In this document: piece by piece, positions 1-8,618 of the stretch | How positions within the stretch are numbered: position 1 is the first letter of the stretch | How the letters are laid out: every line of letters begins with the position of its first letter | Assembly (NCBI RefSeq): GCF_027257935.1 | Contig: NZ_JANZKW010000003.1 | Coordinates: 124,001 to 188,000, forward strand | From: Chitinimonas sp. BJYL2 | GTDB taxonomy: Bacteria; Pseudomonadota; Gammaproteobacteria; Burkholderiales; Chitinimonadaceae | Reading direction: 5' to 3' | Length of the DNA stretch: 64,000 bases | Position numbers and translations under genes: made by a program | The notes under the pieces: generated by a model | What the model was told of the DNA's origin: nothing | What the model saw: only the letters and a program-made list of their open reading frames with translations | The model's database searches: none

Positions 1-40
1 CACTGGGGCCGGCTGACCGGGTTCTAGTCCGCTGATTGCA

Positions 41-325
41 ATGGCCAAGCCGTCCCGGCCCGAGGAGCCGCCCCGCCACCGTTTGCGCGCACGTGCCGAC
101 TGGCAGGACGCGCTACCGGTCCGCACGGTGCGGCCGGCAGAACCTGTGCCCGGTTGGTGCAAACCCTTGGCCTTGCTGGGTATTGGCTCGTTCTGGGTCT
201 ACTTCTTTGGTTGGGCCGGTGAAGGTGGCCGCGAGGGCATGGAGACCGGCTTCGCCTTATTCCTGCTCGCCAATCTCCCCCTGTTCTGGTTTTCACTCCG
301 CGCACAGATGCGGCGCTGGCGCTAG
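41..325 (+). CDS. small two-TM membrane protein, unknown function
   Basis: A 94-residue protein with a basic, proline-rich N-terminus (about residues 1-42) followed by two hydrophobic segments (about 43-60 and 72-90) and a final basic stretch RAQMRRWR. This pattern fits a small inner-membrane protein with both ends in the cytoplasm. Its stop codon overlaps the stop of the convergent CHAT gene by two bases. I do not recognise a family. An overlapping longer plus-strand frame is rich in Arg, Pro and Ser, which is typical of an antisense or out-of-frame shadow. No clear Shine-Dalgarno is visible, so the start is uncertain. Confidence 0.55.
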   Translation: MAKPSRPEEPPRHRLRARADWQDALPVRTVRPAEPVPGWCKPLALLGIGSFWVYFFGWAGEGGREGMETGFALFLLANLPLFWFSLRAQMRRWR

Positions 326-2739
326 CCCGGTAGTTTGTTGCTGCCGGTTACCGCAGGTATGGCAGCGCTGGGTACGCCTGCCGGGGCGGGGCGGGCACCC
401 GCATCCCCCATCAGGTAGAAACTCGCCCAGAAGAACGGATGCGGGTATTTCTTCATGGTGGCCAGTTGCGCCTGCCGCAGCGCTTCACGCTTGTCGTGAG
501 TGCGGAAAGCCGCATAGAACTGCGTCATCAGCTCGGCGGTGGCGGCATCGTCTACTTCCCATAGGCTCGATACCACCGTGCGTGCGCCTGCATACACGAA
601 TCCCCGCATCAGGCCGATCAGCTCATCGCCCTGGCGCACCTTGGACAGGCCGGTTTCGCACGCGGACAGCGTGACCAGATCGGCGTCGAGTTCGAGATTG
701 TAGAGATCATCCACCGTGACCCGCCCGTCCAGTGCTGCGCCCTTGGCAAAGTACAGAGCCGAGCCCAGCGGTTTGTCGGGATTGAACTTGCCATGCGAGG
801 CGATATGCAGATAGCGATACTTCTGCGCTTCGCTGGTGAAGGCGGCCTTGGTGGCCTCGGCGCCGATATAGACCTTGGCACCGGGCAGGCTGGCGGCGAT
901 GAGCTGGACTTCCTTCTCGGCATTGGGAAGCGCCAGACTGCGGTCGCCTAGATCCGGGTTGCCGAACAGCAGCACCTGCTGCCCATCGGTCAGCGGTCCA
1001 CTGCTGCCGCGTTTCATCAGCGCCAGCAGGCTGGCATTCGGCAGCACGCGCAAAGCCTGGCGCTCGATCAGGTGCTGGCTGCCGCTGTGCAGGGCGCCGA
1101 AGGGCAGGTAGTGCAGCCCGGCATGCGGAATGATCAGCAGCGGGCGCGCCCCGATGTCGGCTTCGAGCGGCTTGATCAGCTGGTCGTAGAGTGCCCGGGC
1201 TTCGCCGAATGCGGCATCGCTGCGGGTTTCAATGGCGTTGCGCAAGGCGGCGATGCGCGCGTCGAGTCCGCCGGCCTCAAGCGTATGCACGCGCAGCCCG
1301 GCTTGATCGAGCACAAAGGCAAACAGCTTGCCGTTGCCGGCGAAGTATTCGATGGCGACCTCGTTCGGGTCGAGCAGAGACTGGATTTCCTTGATCGGCA
1401 TGGCCGATACGGTGACCAGCGCGGCAGCATCGGGGTGGGTGTCGCGCAGCTCCTGCTTGAGGCGGATGGCCAGCGAGCGTGAACCGCTGCGGCTCGGGTC
1501 GGCACTCGATTGCACTTGCGCGGCCAGTTCGGCCTGCTCCAAGCCTTTCATGAACTCGCTGATCGGTTTGCCTGCCGCCTTGGCGCGTGTGCCGAAAGTG
1601 GATTTGGTCGCAAGCAGATCCACCAGCGAACGCGATTTCGCGCGCTCGGCGTAATCGAACGCGGCCTCGGTGCGACCGAGCTGATTGGCCACCGTGATGA
1701 TGTGGGCGTACACCGCCTGCTTGTCGCCCACAAAGCCGATCTTGTTGGCCTCGGTATTGATGCTGGCGCGTTGCTGCTCGAATACGGTGATGGCGCGTGC
1801 GTAGAAATCGAAGGCCGCTTCGGGCTGTTTGTCGATTTCGGCCAGGCGGCCACGGTCGAACAGGATCAGCCAGTAGATCTCGCCGTTATCGGCGGTTTCT
1901 GCTGTGGCCAGTAGTTTGTCGAGCCCGCTGCGGGCTTCGTCGGTGAGCCCGAGTTCGAACGCTGCCTTGTGGAGCATGTAGGCGCGCGGCAGGGCACGCC
2001 ATTTCCAGTTGTCGAGCCCGCGCAGGTAGGCGCCGGAGACCAGGTTCTCGATAAAGGCATTCAGTGCAAAGGTCTTGTCGGCCTTGAGCGCATCGTAAGC
2101 GCCACGCCAATCGCCCAGCGCCATGCTGACTTTGGCCAGCGAGAGCGATTTGGAGGTGACCAGATCATTGCCGACCGGAATCAGCCCGGTGCCGATCTTG
2201 TCGAGGCTGGCGCGATAGTTCTGCGCCTCGCTCTTCTGCCCCAGCCAGGTATGGGCCAAGGCCAGCGCGCTGACAGCCTGGATGCGCAGATCGTTGTAGT
2301 CCTCACCCTCTTTTTCGATCCAAGCGAGGATGGCCTTGGCATCGATGATGGCATCGTTATAGCGGCCTAGCTCGATGTTCATTTCGGCACGGATCGCGTG
2401 CATGACCGGCGTGGCATCGTCGAGGTCAAAAAAGCGCGTGGCCTTGTCGCCGATCTTGATGCGACGCTGCATCTCATCGAGGCAGGGTTCGAGCTTGTCG
2501 TACTTCTTGATCTTGCCAAAGGCAAAACACAGCGCGTGCACATCGGCCATCTTGGGCAGTTTGTCGAGGGGCTCGGCACCCAGCAGGCGGGCGAGTTCGT
2601 CAAACTGGCCTGATGACGCCAGATCAAACTGTTTGTGCGCCGAGATGACCTCGGCCTGTACGACGCTGCCCGCGACCAGCGTCAGGCCGAGGATGGTGGT
2701 CAGACCGAGATGACGCAAAAAACGGTGATACGCATGCAT
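322..2739 (-). CDS. secreted TPR-CHAT domain (caspase-like) protein
   Basis: About 805 residues. The N-terminus (HRFLRHLGLTTILGLTL...SVVQA) looks like a Sec signal peptide; an alternative ATG 39 bases upstream would place it behind a 13-residue extension. The next 400 or so residues are alpha-helical, Ala/Leu-rich TPR-like repeats. The C-terminal third is a CHAT domain with the clan CD dyad visible as HIASHGK (His about residue 649) and LSACETG (Cys about 694), followed by the usual GLMRGFVYAGARTVVSSLW motif. CHAT proteins are caspase-fold proteases; some cleave specific partners and others are scaffolds. It is the last gene of a minus-strand block that also encodes a C14 caspase homologue, a cyclase and lipoproteins. 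The substrate is unknown. Confidence 0.88.
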   Translation of the reverse strand: MHAYHRFLRHLGLTTILGLTLVAGSVVQAEVISAHKQFDLASSGQFDELARLLGAEPLDKLPKMADVHALCFAFGKIKKYDKLEPCLDEMQRRIKIGDKATRFFDLDDATPVMHAIRAEMNIELGRYNDAIIDAKAILAWIEKEGEDYNDLRIQAVSALALAHTWLGQKSEAQNYRASLDKIGTGLIPVGNDLVTSKSLSLAKVSMALGDWRGAYDALKADKTFALNAFIENLVSGAYLRGLDNWKWRALPRAYMLHKAAFELGLTDEARSGLDKLLATAETADNGEIYWLILFDRGRLAEIDKQPEAAFDFYARAITVFEQQRASINTEANKIGFVGDKQAVYAHIITVANQLGRTEAAFDYAERAKSRSLVDLLATKSTFGTRAKAAGKPISEFMKGLEQAELAAQVQSSADPSRSGSRSLAIRLKQELRDTHPDAAALVTVSAMPIKEIQSLLDPNEVAIEYFAGNGKLFAFVLDQAGLRVHTLEAGGLDARIAALRNAIETRSDAAFGEARALYDQLIKPLEADIGARPLLIIPHAGLHYLPFGALHSGSQHLIERQALRVLPNASLLALMKRGSSGPLTDGQQVLLFGNPDLGDRSLALPNAEKEVQLIAASLPGAKVYIGAEATKAAFTSEAQKYRYLHIASHGKFNPDKPLGSALYFAKGAALDGRVTVDDLYNLELDADLVTLSACETGLSKVRQGDELIGLMRGFVYAGARTVVSSLWEVDDAATAELMTQFYAAFRTHDKREALRQAQLATMKKYPHPFFWASFYLMGDAGARPAPAGVPSAAIPAVTGSNKLPG

Positions 2740-2809
2740 ACCGAGGCTCGCGATGTTCCACCCCTGCCGGGTCGGCATGGCAGGCCAACCCGGTGAGCGC
2801 GGAGAGTTC

Positions 2810-3463
2810 TCAGAAACCGATTGTCAGCCCCAGGCTGATCACCGGCCACGCCTTGAACTTGCTGACATCATCCTGCAGCCGGGTACGTTCTGCCTCGGCG
2901 TCCTGACGGATCTTTGTGCACTGGCTGGCGCTGATGGCGCTGCCGCATTGCACATTGAGCGCGGCCTTGCCACCCCCCTGCAGGATGACTCCGATATCGG
3001 TATAGAAGTTGACGCCCAATCCCGACACATTGCCGTAGCCCACACCGACATAAGGTGCCAGCTTGCGCTTGCCTTCGACGCTGCCAGTCACCGAGCCGAT
3101 ATCGGCCGCGTTGTACTGGGTGCCATTGAGCTCATAGGTACCGTTGGTTGGGCGGCCGGTCAGGCCGATGCGGTTCTTGGCGTAAACCACGCCACCGGTA
3201 AGGCGGAAGGGTCCCAGTGGGGAGAAGTCCACGAGTGCGCTGAGATTGTTGAGTTTGACCTTGCCGTCATAGCGCACATCGGTGTCGTCGATGGTCTGGC
3301 TCAGGTTCAGCCCGCTATAGCCTACGCGGCCAAGCAGGGTCGGGGCGATATCAAAGCCGATATCACCACCGATACCGTTGGTGCCGCCACGGACACCGAC
3401 ACCCAGCGCATGGGCGGGTGCGGCCAGGGCCAGAAGCAAAAGGGGAAGCGCGAGGGGTTTCAT
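2810..3463 (-). CDS. small outer-membrane beta-barrel-like protein
   Basis: A 217-residue protein with a clear signal peptide (MKPLALPLLLLALAAPAHA) and a Gly-rich mature part with alternating hydrophobic/polar strands that ends in LTIGF. A terminal Phe is the outer-membrane insertion signature of beta-barrels. The size and style resemble OmpW-like or opacity-like eight-stranded barrels, but I cannot place it in a named family. Residues about 165-200 contain a short charged, probably helical insert with two Cys (CGSAISASQCTK). It lies 70 bases upstream of the CHAT gene in the same direction and may be co-transcribed with it. Confidence 0.7.
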   Translation of the reverse strand: MKPLALPLLLLALAAPAHALGVGVRGGTNGIGGDIGFDIAPTLLGRVGYSGLNLSQTIDDTDVRYDGKVKLNNLSALVDFSPLGPFRLTGGVVYAKNRIGLTGRPTNGTYELNGTQYNAADIGSVTGSVEGKRKLAPYVGVGYGNVSGLGVNFYTDIGVILQGGGKAALNVQCGSAISASQCTKIRQDAEAERTRLQDDVSKFKAWPVISLGLTIGF

Positions 3464-3580
3464 GAGATAGGTTCCTGAACAAATAGCATCCTGCCGGTTT
3501 GGATCACTAGGCTTACAAGGCGGCGTGAGGATGCGAAGTGAGAGACAAAGCCGGACATGATGGCAGGTTTGGGCGATTTT

Positions 3581-3616
3581 GCCGCTACCGGACCGGGTTG
3601 GCCGTTCGGTAGCGGC
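3581..3616 (-). terminator. 10-bp inverted repeat, possible terminator
   Basis: GCCGCTACCG and CGGTAGCGGC form a perfect 10-bp stem around a 16-base loop, just downstream of the 549-residue lipoprotein gene. There is no T-run on the minus strand, so an intrinsic terminator is only possible. It may split the minus-strand block into two transcription units. Confidence 0.35.
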
Positions 3617-3645
3617 GGCTTGTGCTTGGGCTTGCCAGCGTTACA

Positions 3646-5295
3646 TCAGGGGTTGAAAGCCTTGATGAATATCTCGGCATCACTCGTGGGGTAATTCAGG
3701 GTGGTTTGCACGCCATTCTTGTCGGTGACGGTCAGCGATGCGGAACTGGAAGTCCACTGCGCGGACAATCTCGAGTTGTCTCGGGCGGTCAGCGTCATGG
3801 CTAGATTGCCGCTGGCGTCCTCGCCACCCGATAGCTGCATCACCAGTCCACGCCAGGTAAAGCTGCCCGACCAGCTCAGCGCATCGGTCGATGGTTCGCT
3901 GAAGGTCAGCCGGGTACTCATGCCGTAAGGCTTGTTGTTCAGGGTCACCAAAGTGGCACCGGGACTGGCAGTAAGCAACGCGTTGCTGAATGCCGCGACC
4001 AGGTTCTGACGGGTCACAGCCGTTTGAGCGCCATTGGTGTAGGTCAGCGCGTTTGTGAATACCGAGTTGCCATTGTCCCAGTTCCCCGAGAGCAGGAACT
4101 CGATCTGCCGGCCGTTCAGACTCCAGCCCCCGCCGGTATTGCAACCAGAGAAAGACAGCAAGGAGATGTCACCCGGGTCCAGCGTACCAGCGGCACCGTT
4201 GTCCACCGTGACGGCAAAGCCACCACCGCTGCCATTGCAATTGATGGTTGTGCTCTGTCCCAGCGGAGGGTCGACATAGGAAACACTGGTCGGACCGGTA
4301 TAGCTGGACCAGCCGAAGGTGGTCTGGAAGAGATCGATACGGGTACCGAACATGGCGCCCTGAACCAGTTCCAGCGCATTGGCGGTGCTGATCGTGTCGA
4401 ACTGTACGCCAGTGGGTGTGGAAGTGGACGGTGCACTCAGCGCGGTGGTGATCAGTTGCGCCTTGGTCGCGGGCAGGGTACTCACCACATTGGTTCTGTC
4501 GGTGACCTGGATCGAGAACGAGGTGTTGTCACCTGCAGGCACACTGGCAACCAGCTTGCTGCTGTCGGCAGAGGTGGTCAGGGTGTAGACATGGTTGCTG
4601 CCGGACTGGGCAACGGAAAGACTCACCGGCAAGCCGCGCCAGCTACCCGTCAGGCTCCAGGCGGGGGGGAGCTGGCTGTCATCGGCATAGGTCGGCACGG
4701 TCAGGTTGGTGATGACACCATAGGTGACGCCGTTGACCTGCATGGTGCCGCTGACATTGCCGCCTGCCGGTCCGACAAAGCCACCGCCGTGGATCGCCCG
4801 CACCACGGTATGAGCGCTGTTGGCATAGGTCACCATCTCGGTGTAGGTCGTCGTGGTGTTATCGGCATTGCGGATATCGCTGCTGAACACATCAGCCAGC
4901 CAGCCGTTACCGACATTGCAGTTGGAGAGCAGCAGCCGCTCTTCGTCGCCCGGTCCGAGCACGCCTATCGTGCCACCATCGATCGAGATCTCCCGGCCGG
5001 CCGGTGTGCCATTACAGGTGACGGACACCATCTGGCCCAGCGTCAGGTTCGGGGAGTCGATCACGCTACCGCCGGTGTAGGTGGCGGAATTGAAGTTGAC
5101 GCGGCTCTGATCGCCCGGACCCATCTGCAACATGGCCTGCAGCAATTCGATGCCGTTGTTCTTGTGTATGGTGCTGAAATCGTTGGCGGCCAGATTCAAC
5201 GGCGTCGGGGTGTTGGCAGGGGCCGTGAATTCGACCTGGCAGGCAGCCAGCGACAGGACACCTGCCATCAGGGTGGCAGTTTTGTAGATCGACAT
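3646..5295 (-). CDS. lipoprotein with two tandem homologous halves
   Basis: A 549-residue protein with a lipoprotein signal (lipobox LAAC, Cys19). The mature part is rich in Thr/Ser/Asn/Gly and probably all beta. It contains two related units of about 240 residues (roughly 45-285 and 295-549). Each has CNG followed by a D.G..G.L.PGD stretch, then an S.CN.G.GW motif, then a (S/T)WRGL strand and a TD..(N/G)V segment. Both copies keep the paired Cys, which suggests a disulphide in each repeat. I do not know the family. It sits between two outer-membrane candidates, so a surface or periplasmic-face role is inferred. Confidence 0.75.
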   Translation of the reverse strand: MSIYKTATLMAGVLSLAACQVEFTAPANTPTPLNLAANDFSTIHKNNGIELLQAMLQMGPGDQSRVNFNSATYTGGSVIDSPNLTLGQMVSVTCNGTPAGREISIDGGTIGVLGPGDEERLLLSNCNVGNGWLADVFSSDIRNADNTTTTYTEMVTYANSAHTVVRAIHGGGFVGPAGGNVSGTMQVNGVTYGVITNLTVPTYADDSQLPPAWSLTGSWRGLPVSLSVAQSGSNHVYTLTTSADSSKLVASVPAGDNTSFSIQVTDRTNVVSTLPATKAQLITTALSAPSTSTPTGVQFDTISTANALELVQGAMFGTRIDLFQTTFGWSSYTGPTSVSYVDPPLGQSTTINCNGSGGGFAVTVDNGAAGTLDPGDISLLSFSGCNTGGGWSLNGRQIEFLLSGNWDNGNSVFTNALTYTNGAQTAVTRQNLVAAFSNALLTASPGATLVTLNNKPYGMSTRLTFSEPSTDALSWSGSFTWRGLVMQLSGGEDASGNLAMTLTARDNSRLSAQWTSSSASLTVTDKNGVQTTLNYPTSDAEIFIKAFNP

Positions 5296-5328
5296 GATGA
5301 CTCCTCTTCCTATGTGTGCCTGTCGCGT

Positions 5329-6564
5329 TCAGAACCAGTAGCCAAAGTTGAAGGTCGCCCCCTTGGCCTCACTGGAGAACGTATAGCGGATGCCGCCGCG
5401 GATGTAATCGCGGCTGGTGCGGGCCTTGCGGTTGGTACCGATCGTGACGCCAACCTCGTTGTAGCGCTTCACAAAGACTTCACTGCCGGTAAACACGGTA
5501 TTGATGAGCGTGTATTCAACGGCCAGATTCTTGCCCCACAGGTTCACGGGTTGCGAATACATCACGCCATTGCGGAACGCGTTGAGCTTGAGGTTCGCGT
5601 CCACCTCGACGTCATTGGCCTCGAACTTCAGCGAGTTGGAGCGTCCGTACATATTGGCGATGACGAGCACATGGCTATCGCTCATTGATACGGCATAGGT
5701 ACTGGTGAGCGCGCCGGACAAGACCTGCCCGGCCTGATTCAGATCCTTGGAGTAGGTAATGCCGTACTTGAGCGAGGGAATCAGGGTCCAGCGCTCGTTC
5801 ATGGGCCAGCTGTAACTGATCCCCGGAGTGACCGACCAGGTCTTGGCAGTATTGACGCTGGTTTGGGTGACCGGTAGCGAGAGCACGAGCTGGCGCCTTG
5901 GATCAAGCTCGTTGCGGATGGTGTAGCTCAGCGGTACGGTCAGGCTCTTGGTACGGAATTCGCCGTACTTGATGTTGCCAAAGGCAAGACCCAGCCCGGT
6001 GCTGTTGAATGCCGCTGCCGACGCGGCGCCATCGCCGCCCGAGCTGCTCTTGCTGTCTCCACCGGAAGGCGCCACAAAGCTCTGGCTCGACAGGCTGTCA
6101 TCGAAAGCCGAATTGGTCTGTTGCTGGATCAGCTGCGGTTGCGCCGCAACCGGGCTGGAGGCATTGATCGCGGCAAGCACCCGGTTCAACTCTTCGCTGC
6201 CATTGCTGGTAAAGAATGCCTGCATGGCAAGCACCGCATCATCCCGTGTGGGGCCTGTGAAGGTTTTGTCGATACCCAGAGACGGAATCTGCAAGCGCAG
6301 ATCGGTGGAGTTCTGTGCAAAGTCCAGCAGCGCGCCCACGCCCAGATACCCAAGCTGGATGCTTACTGCATCGCTATAGGGGTTGTAGTTGGGGAAATCG
6401 AGCTTGATGAAATCTTCACTGGTGCCTTTGAAGGTGGCATTGGCCGTATCGTAGTTGCGGGTTTTCTTTTCGCCGTTAACGGTGAAATCGAGGGTGAACA
6501 GCTCGGCCGCCTGAGGGGCGGAAAACAACAGCATCAGGCTGAGTGCTAGTGCGCGGCGGATCAT
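5329..6564 (-). CDS. putative outer-membrane beta-barrel protein with periplasmic N-domain
   Basis: A 411-residue protein with signal peptide MIRRALALSLMLLFSAPQAA. Residues about 20-135 form a small alpha/beta-looking domain. A Ser/Gly-rich linker follows (about 165-185). Residues about 190-411 show amphipathic beta-strands of transmembrane type and end in FGYWF, the classic C-terminal aromatic signal for BAM-mediated insertion. It lies 33 bases from the downstream lipoprotein gene and 23 bases from the upstream one, so the three are probably one operon. The family is unknown to me; it could export or anchor the neighbouring lipoproteins. Confidence 0.68.
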   Translation of the reverse strand: MIRRALALSLMLLFSAPQAAELFTLDFTVNGEKKTRNYDTANATFKGTSEDFIKLDFPNYNPYSDAVSIQLGYLGVGALLDFAQNSTDLRLQIPSLGIDKTFTGPTRDDAVLAMQAFFTSNGSEELNRVLAAINASSPVAAQPQLIQQQTNSAFDDSLSSQSFVAPSGGDSKSSSGGDGAASAAAFNSTGLGLAFGNIKYGEFRTKSLTVPLSYTIRNELDPRRQLVLSLPVTQTSVNTAKTWSVTPGISYSWPMNERWTLIPSLKYGITYSKDLNQAGQVLSGALTSTYAVSMSDSHVLVIANMYGRSNSLKFEANDVEVDANLKLNAFRNGVMYSQPVNLWGKNLAVEYTLINTVFTGSEVFVKRYNEVGVTIGTNRKARTSRDYIRGGIRYTFSSEAKGATFNFGYWF

Positions 6565-6587
6565 GGGGTTCTCCTGAGTGTGGCCGA

Positions 6588-8519
6588 TCAGTAAAGATTC
6601 GTCATATTGCCGATAGCGGCATTGTTATAGAGCCAGAAGGCGACTTGACCGGTCGGGACATCTGGCGGGTTATAGCTGCCGGCTACGACACTGCCGTTGA
6701 GTTCTACCGCAGCTGCCAGCGAGTAACTGCCCAGGTTCTGTATCAGCCCGAGATCGGACTCCCAGTTCACCGTGGGTTCATAGGAACTGTCAGGGGGGCG
6801 GTCGAAAATCATGACGTTTCGGCCACCTACGCTGCTGATCGACCAGCGGCCTGTCCTTGCGTCTTGCCACACCCCGGAGAGATTGCGTATCTGGACGATC
6901 AGGTCACCGCTGTTCGTACCAGCCCCGAACTTGTAGCGGACTGTGCCGTTAAGTAGGGTGACTTCGGCCGGACAGGCAACGGGTCCCTGAGAGTTACTGC
7001 AGGTCTGGGTGCTTTCCACGGTGTAATAAGTGCTACCACTGGCCGGGTAGCTGCTCAGTAGCTGCTGCAAACTCGTGATACCGACATAACGCCGGTCATC
7101 TGTGACGCGGATTTGTTCGGGAGGGTTGCCGTAGGTACCCGAAGTGAAATACACCCGCGTACCACCCGCACTGTAGTTTTCCCCGATGTTGTTGAAGCTT
7201 TGTTCCAGTGCCAGTGCCTGGGCGTCATAAACACCATCGCGTCCGTTCGGATAGGGGGAGCTGACCGATGCGCGGAACGGGAATGCGCGTGGATCGTTGA
7301 TGCCAAAGTTGCTATCGCCACTGGCGGAAATGGCTAGCCCGTTGAGTACTAAGGCATGCAGACGGCGGGAGGAGGATTGCCAGCCTGTATTGCTGTAGTA
7401 GCTGACACGCAAGTGATTGGCAGAATCAAAGCTGGCGGAATGCAGGCAGTTGTTTGCATCGACACTGGTCCGTGCGATGGGCGTTACCCAAGCGCTTTCG
7501 CCACCATGGAAGCCCTCCGATCCGGGCAGGATGCCGGCAGACTGGGCACTGGTGTAGCAAAGCGCAATGGGGTTGGGTGTGCCGAAGGTTCGCGTCGAAG
7601 GATTCCACACTTGATACCCAGGGCGGAATAATGAGTAAAGGCCATTTGCATCGGGCCCTGCTAGCTTGCGGAAAGCTGCTTGCATAAAGCTGCTGTCGAC
7701 AATGGCTTGACCCACGCCCTCGCTGTAAAGCTGGAAGTTGGAAACATCAGTGCGCGGTAATGCAAAGAAATTGCGGTTTGCAGCAAGTACCGCCGGATTG
7801 ATCAGCGGTCGATACAGCAGCTTGGTCGCATCGGTCTCGTACTGGGCGGCCCACATGAAGTGCGGCATCCAGTAGAAGTTGGCACCCCATACACCCAGTG
7901 CGGCAAGTTTGGGGGCGCCTTGGACTACGCTGGTGGCGGCTTCGAAGTCAGCACCCCAACGCACAACCAGCCTGTCGGCCAGTTTCTTCAGATGCGCGCT
8001 CTGTGCCTGTGTTGTCGCGACGGTGTCTTTGGAGTAGTTGGTATTCAGCGGGTAATCGCGCAGCACGCCAACGATTGCTCGTGCAAAGATCGTCCGCTCA
8101 TTGGTTGTGTGCGCGGGGTACAGTCTATGTACCTCACCGGCAACGGTGGTAATGGGGTTGATGATGCTGGCGTCACCCGGCAAGGCGCGCAGGAAGTAGC
8201 CTTTGGCCACGGTGCCGTTCGTGTCCACATTCTTTGCGCCTGCGGGTACCCAGGCCAGCAGGGGATGGGCGGCAAGTTGCGCGCTGTCGAGTTGCGGCAG
8301 CACATAGCGGCCTTCGGCGTCGGTACTTGCCTGGGGTTCGCCGGTGTCGGCGATATAGTTATCGTTGAGGTCATGCCAGACCTTTGCCCCCTGGATCGTA
8401 TTGACGAAGCCCACGGTTTTTGGCTCGGCGGGGGTAAAGGTAAAGGTTTCCGGATTACAGCCACTCAAGCTGGCCAAGGCCGCCAGGCAGGAGAGTGACA
8501 GGCAGGTTTGCCGCAACAT
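6588..8519 (-). CDS. large lipoprotein with SdrD-B-like calcium-loop region
   Basis: A 643-residue protein with lipobox LSGC (Cys21). Residues about 40-75 contain GAKVWHDLNDNYIADTGEP followed by TDAEGRYVLPQL. This is the D.N.N...D.GEP..TD..G.Y pattern of SdrD-B-like or dockerin-like domains that bind calcium in surface proteins. The remaining 500 or so residues are Asn/Tyr/Ser-rich and I do not recognise them; several Cys could form disulphides. It is co-directional with the upstream caspase-family gene, separated by about 100 bases. A surface adhesin or sensor role is inferred only from architecture and context. Confidence 0.72.
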   Translation of the reverse strand: MLRQTCLSLSCLAALASLSGCNPETFTFTPAEPKTVGFVNTIQGAKVWHDLNDNYIADTGEPQASTDAEGRYVLPQLDSAQLAAHPLLAWVPAGAKNVDTNGTVAKGYFLRALPGDASIINPITTVAGEVHRLYPAHTTNERTIFARAIVGVLRDYPLNTNYSKDTVATTQAQSAHLKKLADRLVVRWGADFEAATSVVQGAPKLAALGVWGANFYWMPHFMWAAQYETDATKLLYRPLINPAVLAANRNFFALPRTDVSNFQLYSEGVGQAIVDSSFMQAAFRKLAGPDANGLYSLFRPGYQVWNPSTRTFGTPNPIALCYTSAQSAGILPGSEGFHGGESAWVTPIARTSVDANNCLHSASFDSANHLRVSYYSNTGWQSSSRRLHALVLNGLAISASGDSNFGINDPRAFPFRASVSSPYPNGRDGVYDAQALALEQSFNNIGENYSAGGTRVYFTSGTYGNPPEQIRVTDDRRYVGITSLQQLLSSYPASGSTYYTVESTQTCSNSQGPVACPAEVTLLNGTVRYKFGAGTNSGDLIVQIRNLSGVWQDARTGRWSISSVGGRNVMIFDRPPDSSYEPTVNWESDLGLIQNLGSYSLAAAVELNGSVVAGSYNPPDVPTGQVAFWLYNNAAIGNMTNLY

Positions 8520-8618
8520 GGTTATCCCCTTATCACACAGGGCACGGGCCCTGTTTGTTTCCCTTGGGGCGCCCAGACGAGGGGCGCCTTTCCCTGATGG
8601 CTTACGGATCGGTGCGCT

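Noticed and set aside
36-674. 212-residue plus-strand frame at the window start
   Set aside because: Arg/Pro/Ser/Cys-rich, overlaps the CHAT gene and the better small membrane protein frame, no domain.
4024-5688. 554-residue plus-strand frame
   Set aside because: Antisense to the duplicated lipoprotein and the barrel gene, which have clear signal peptides and termini.
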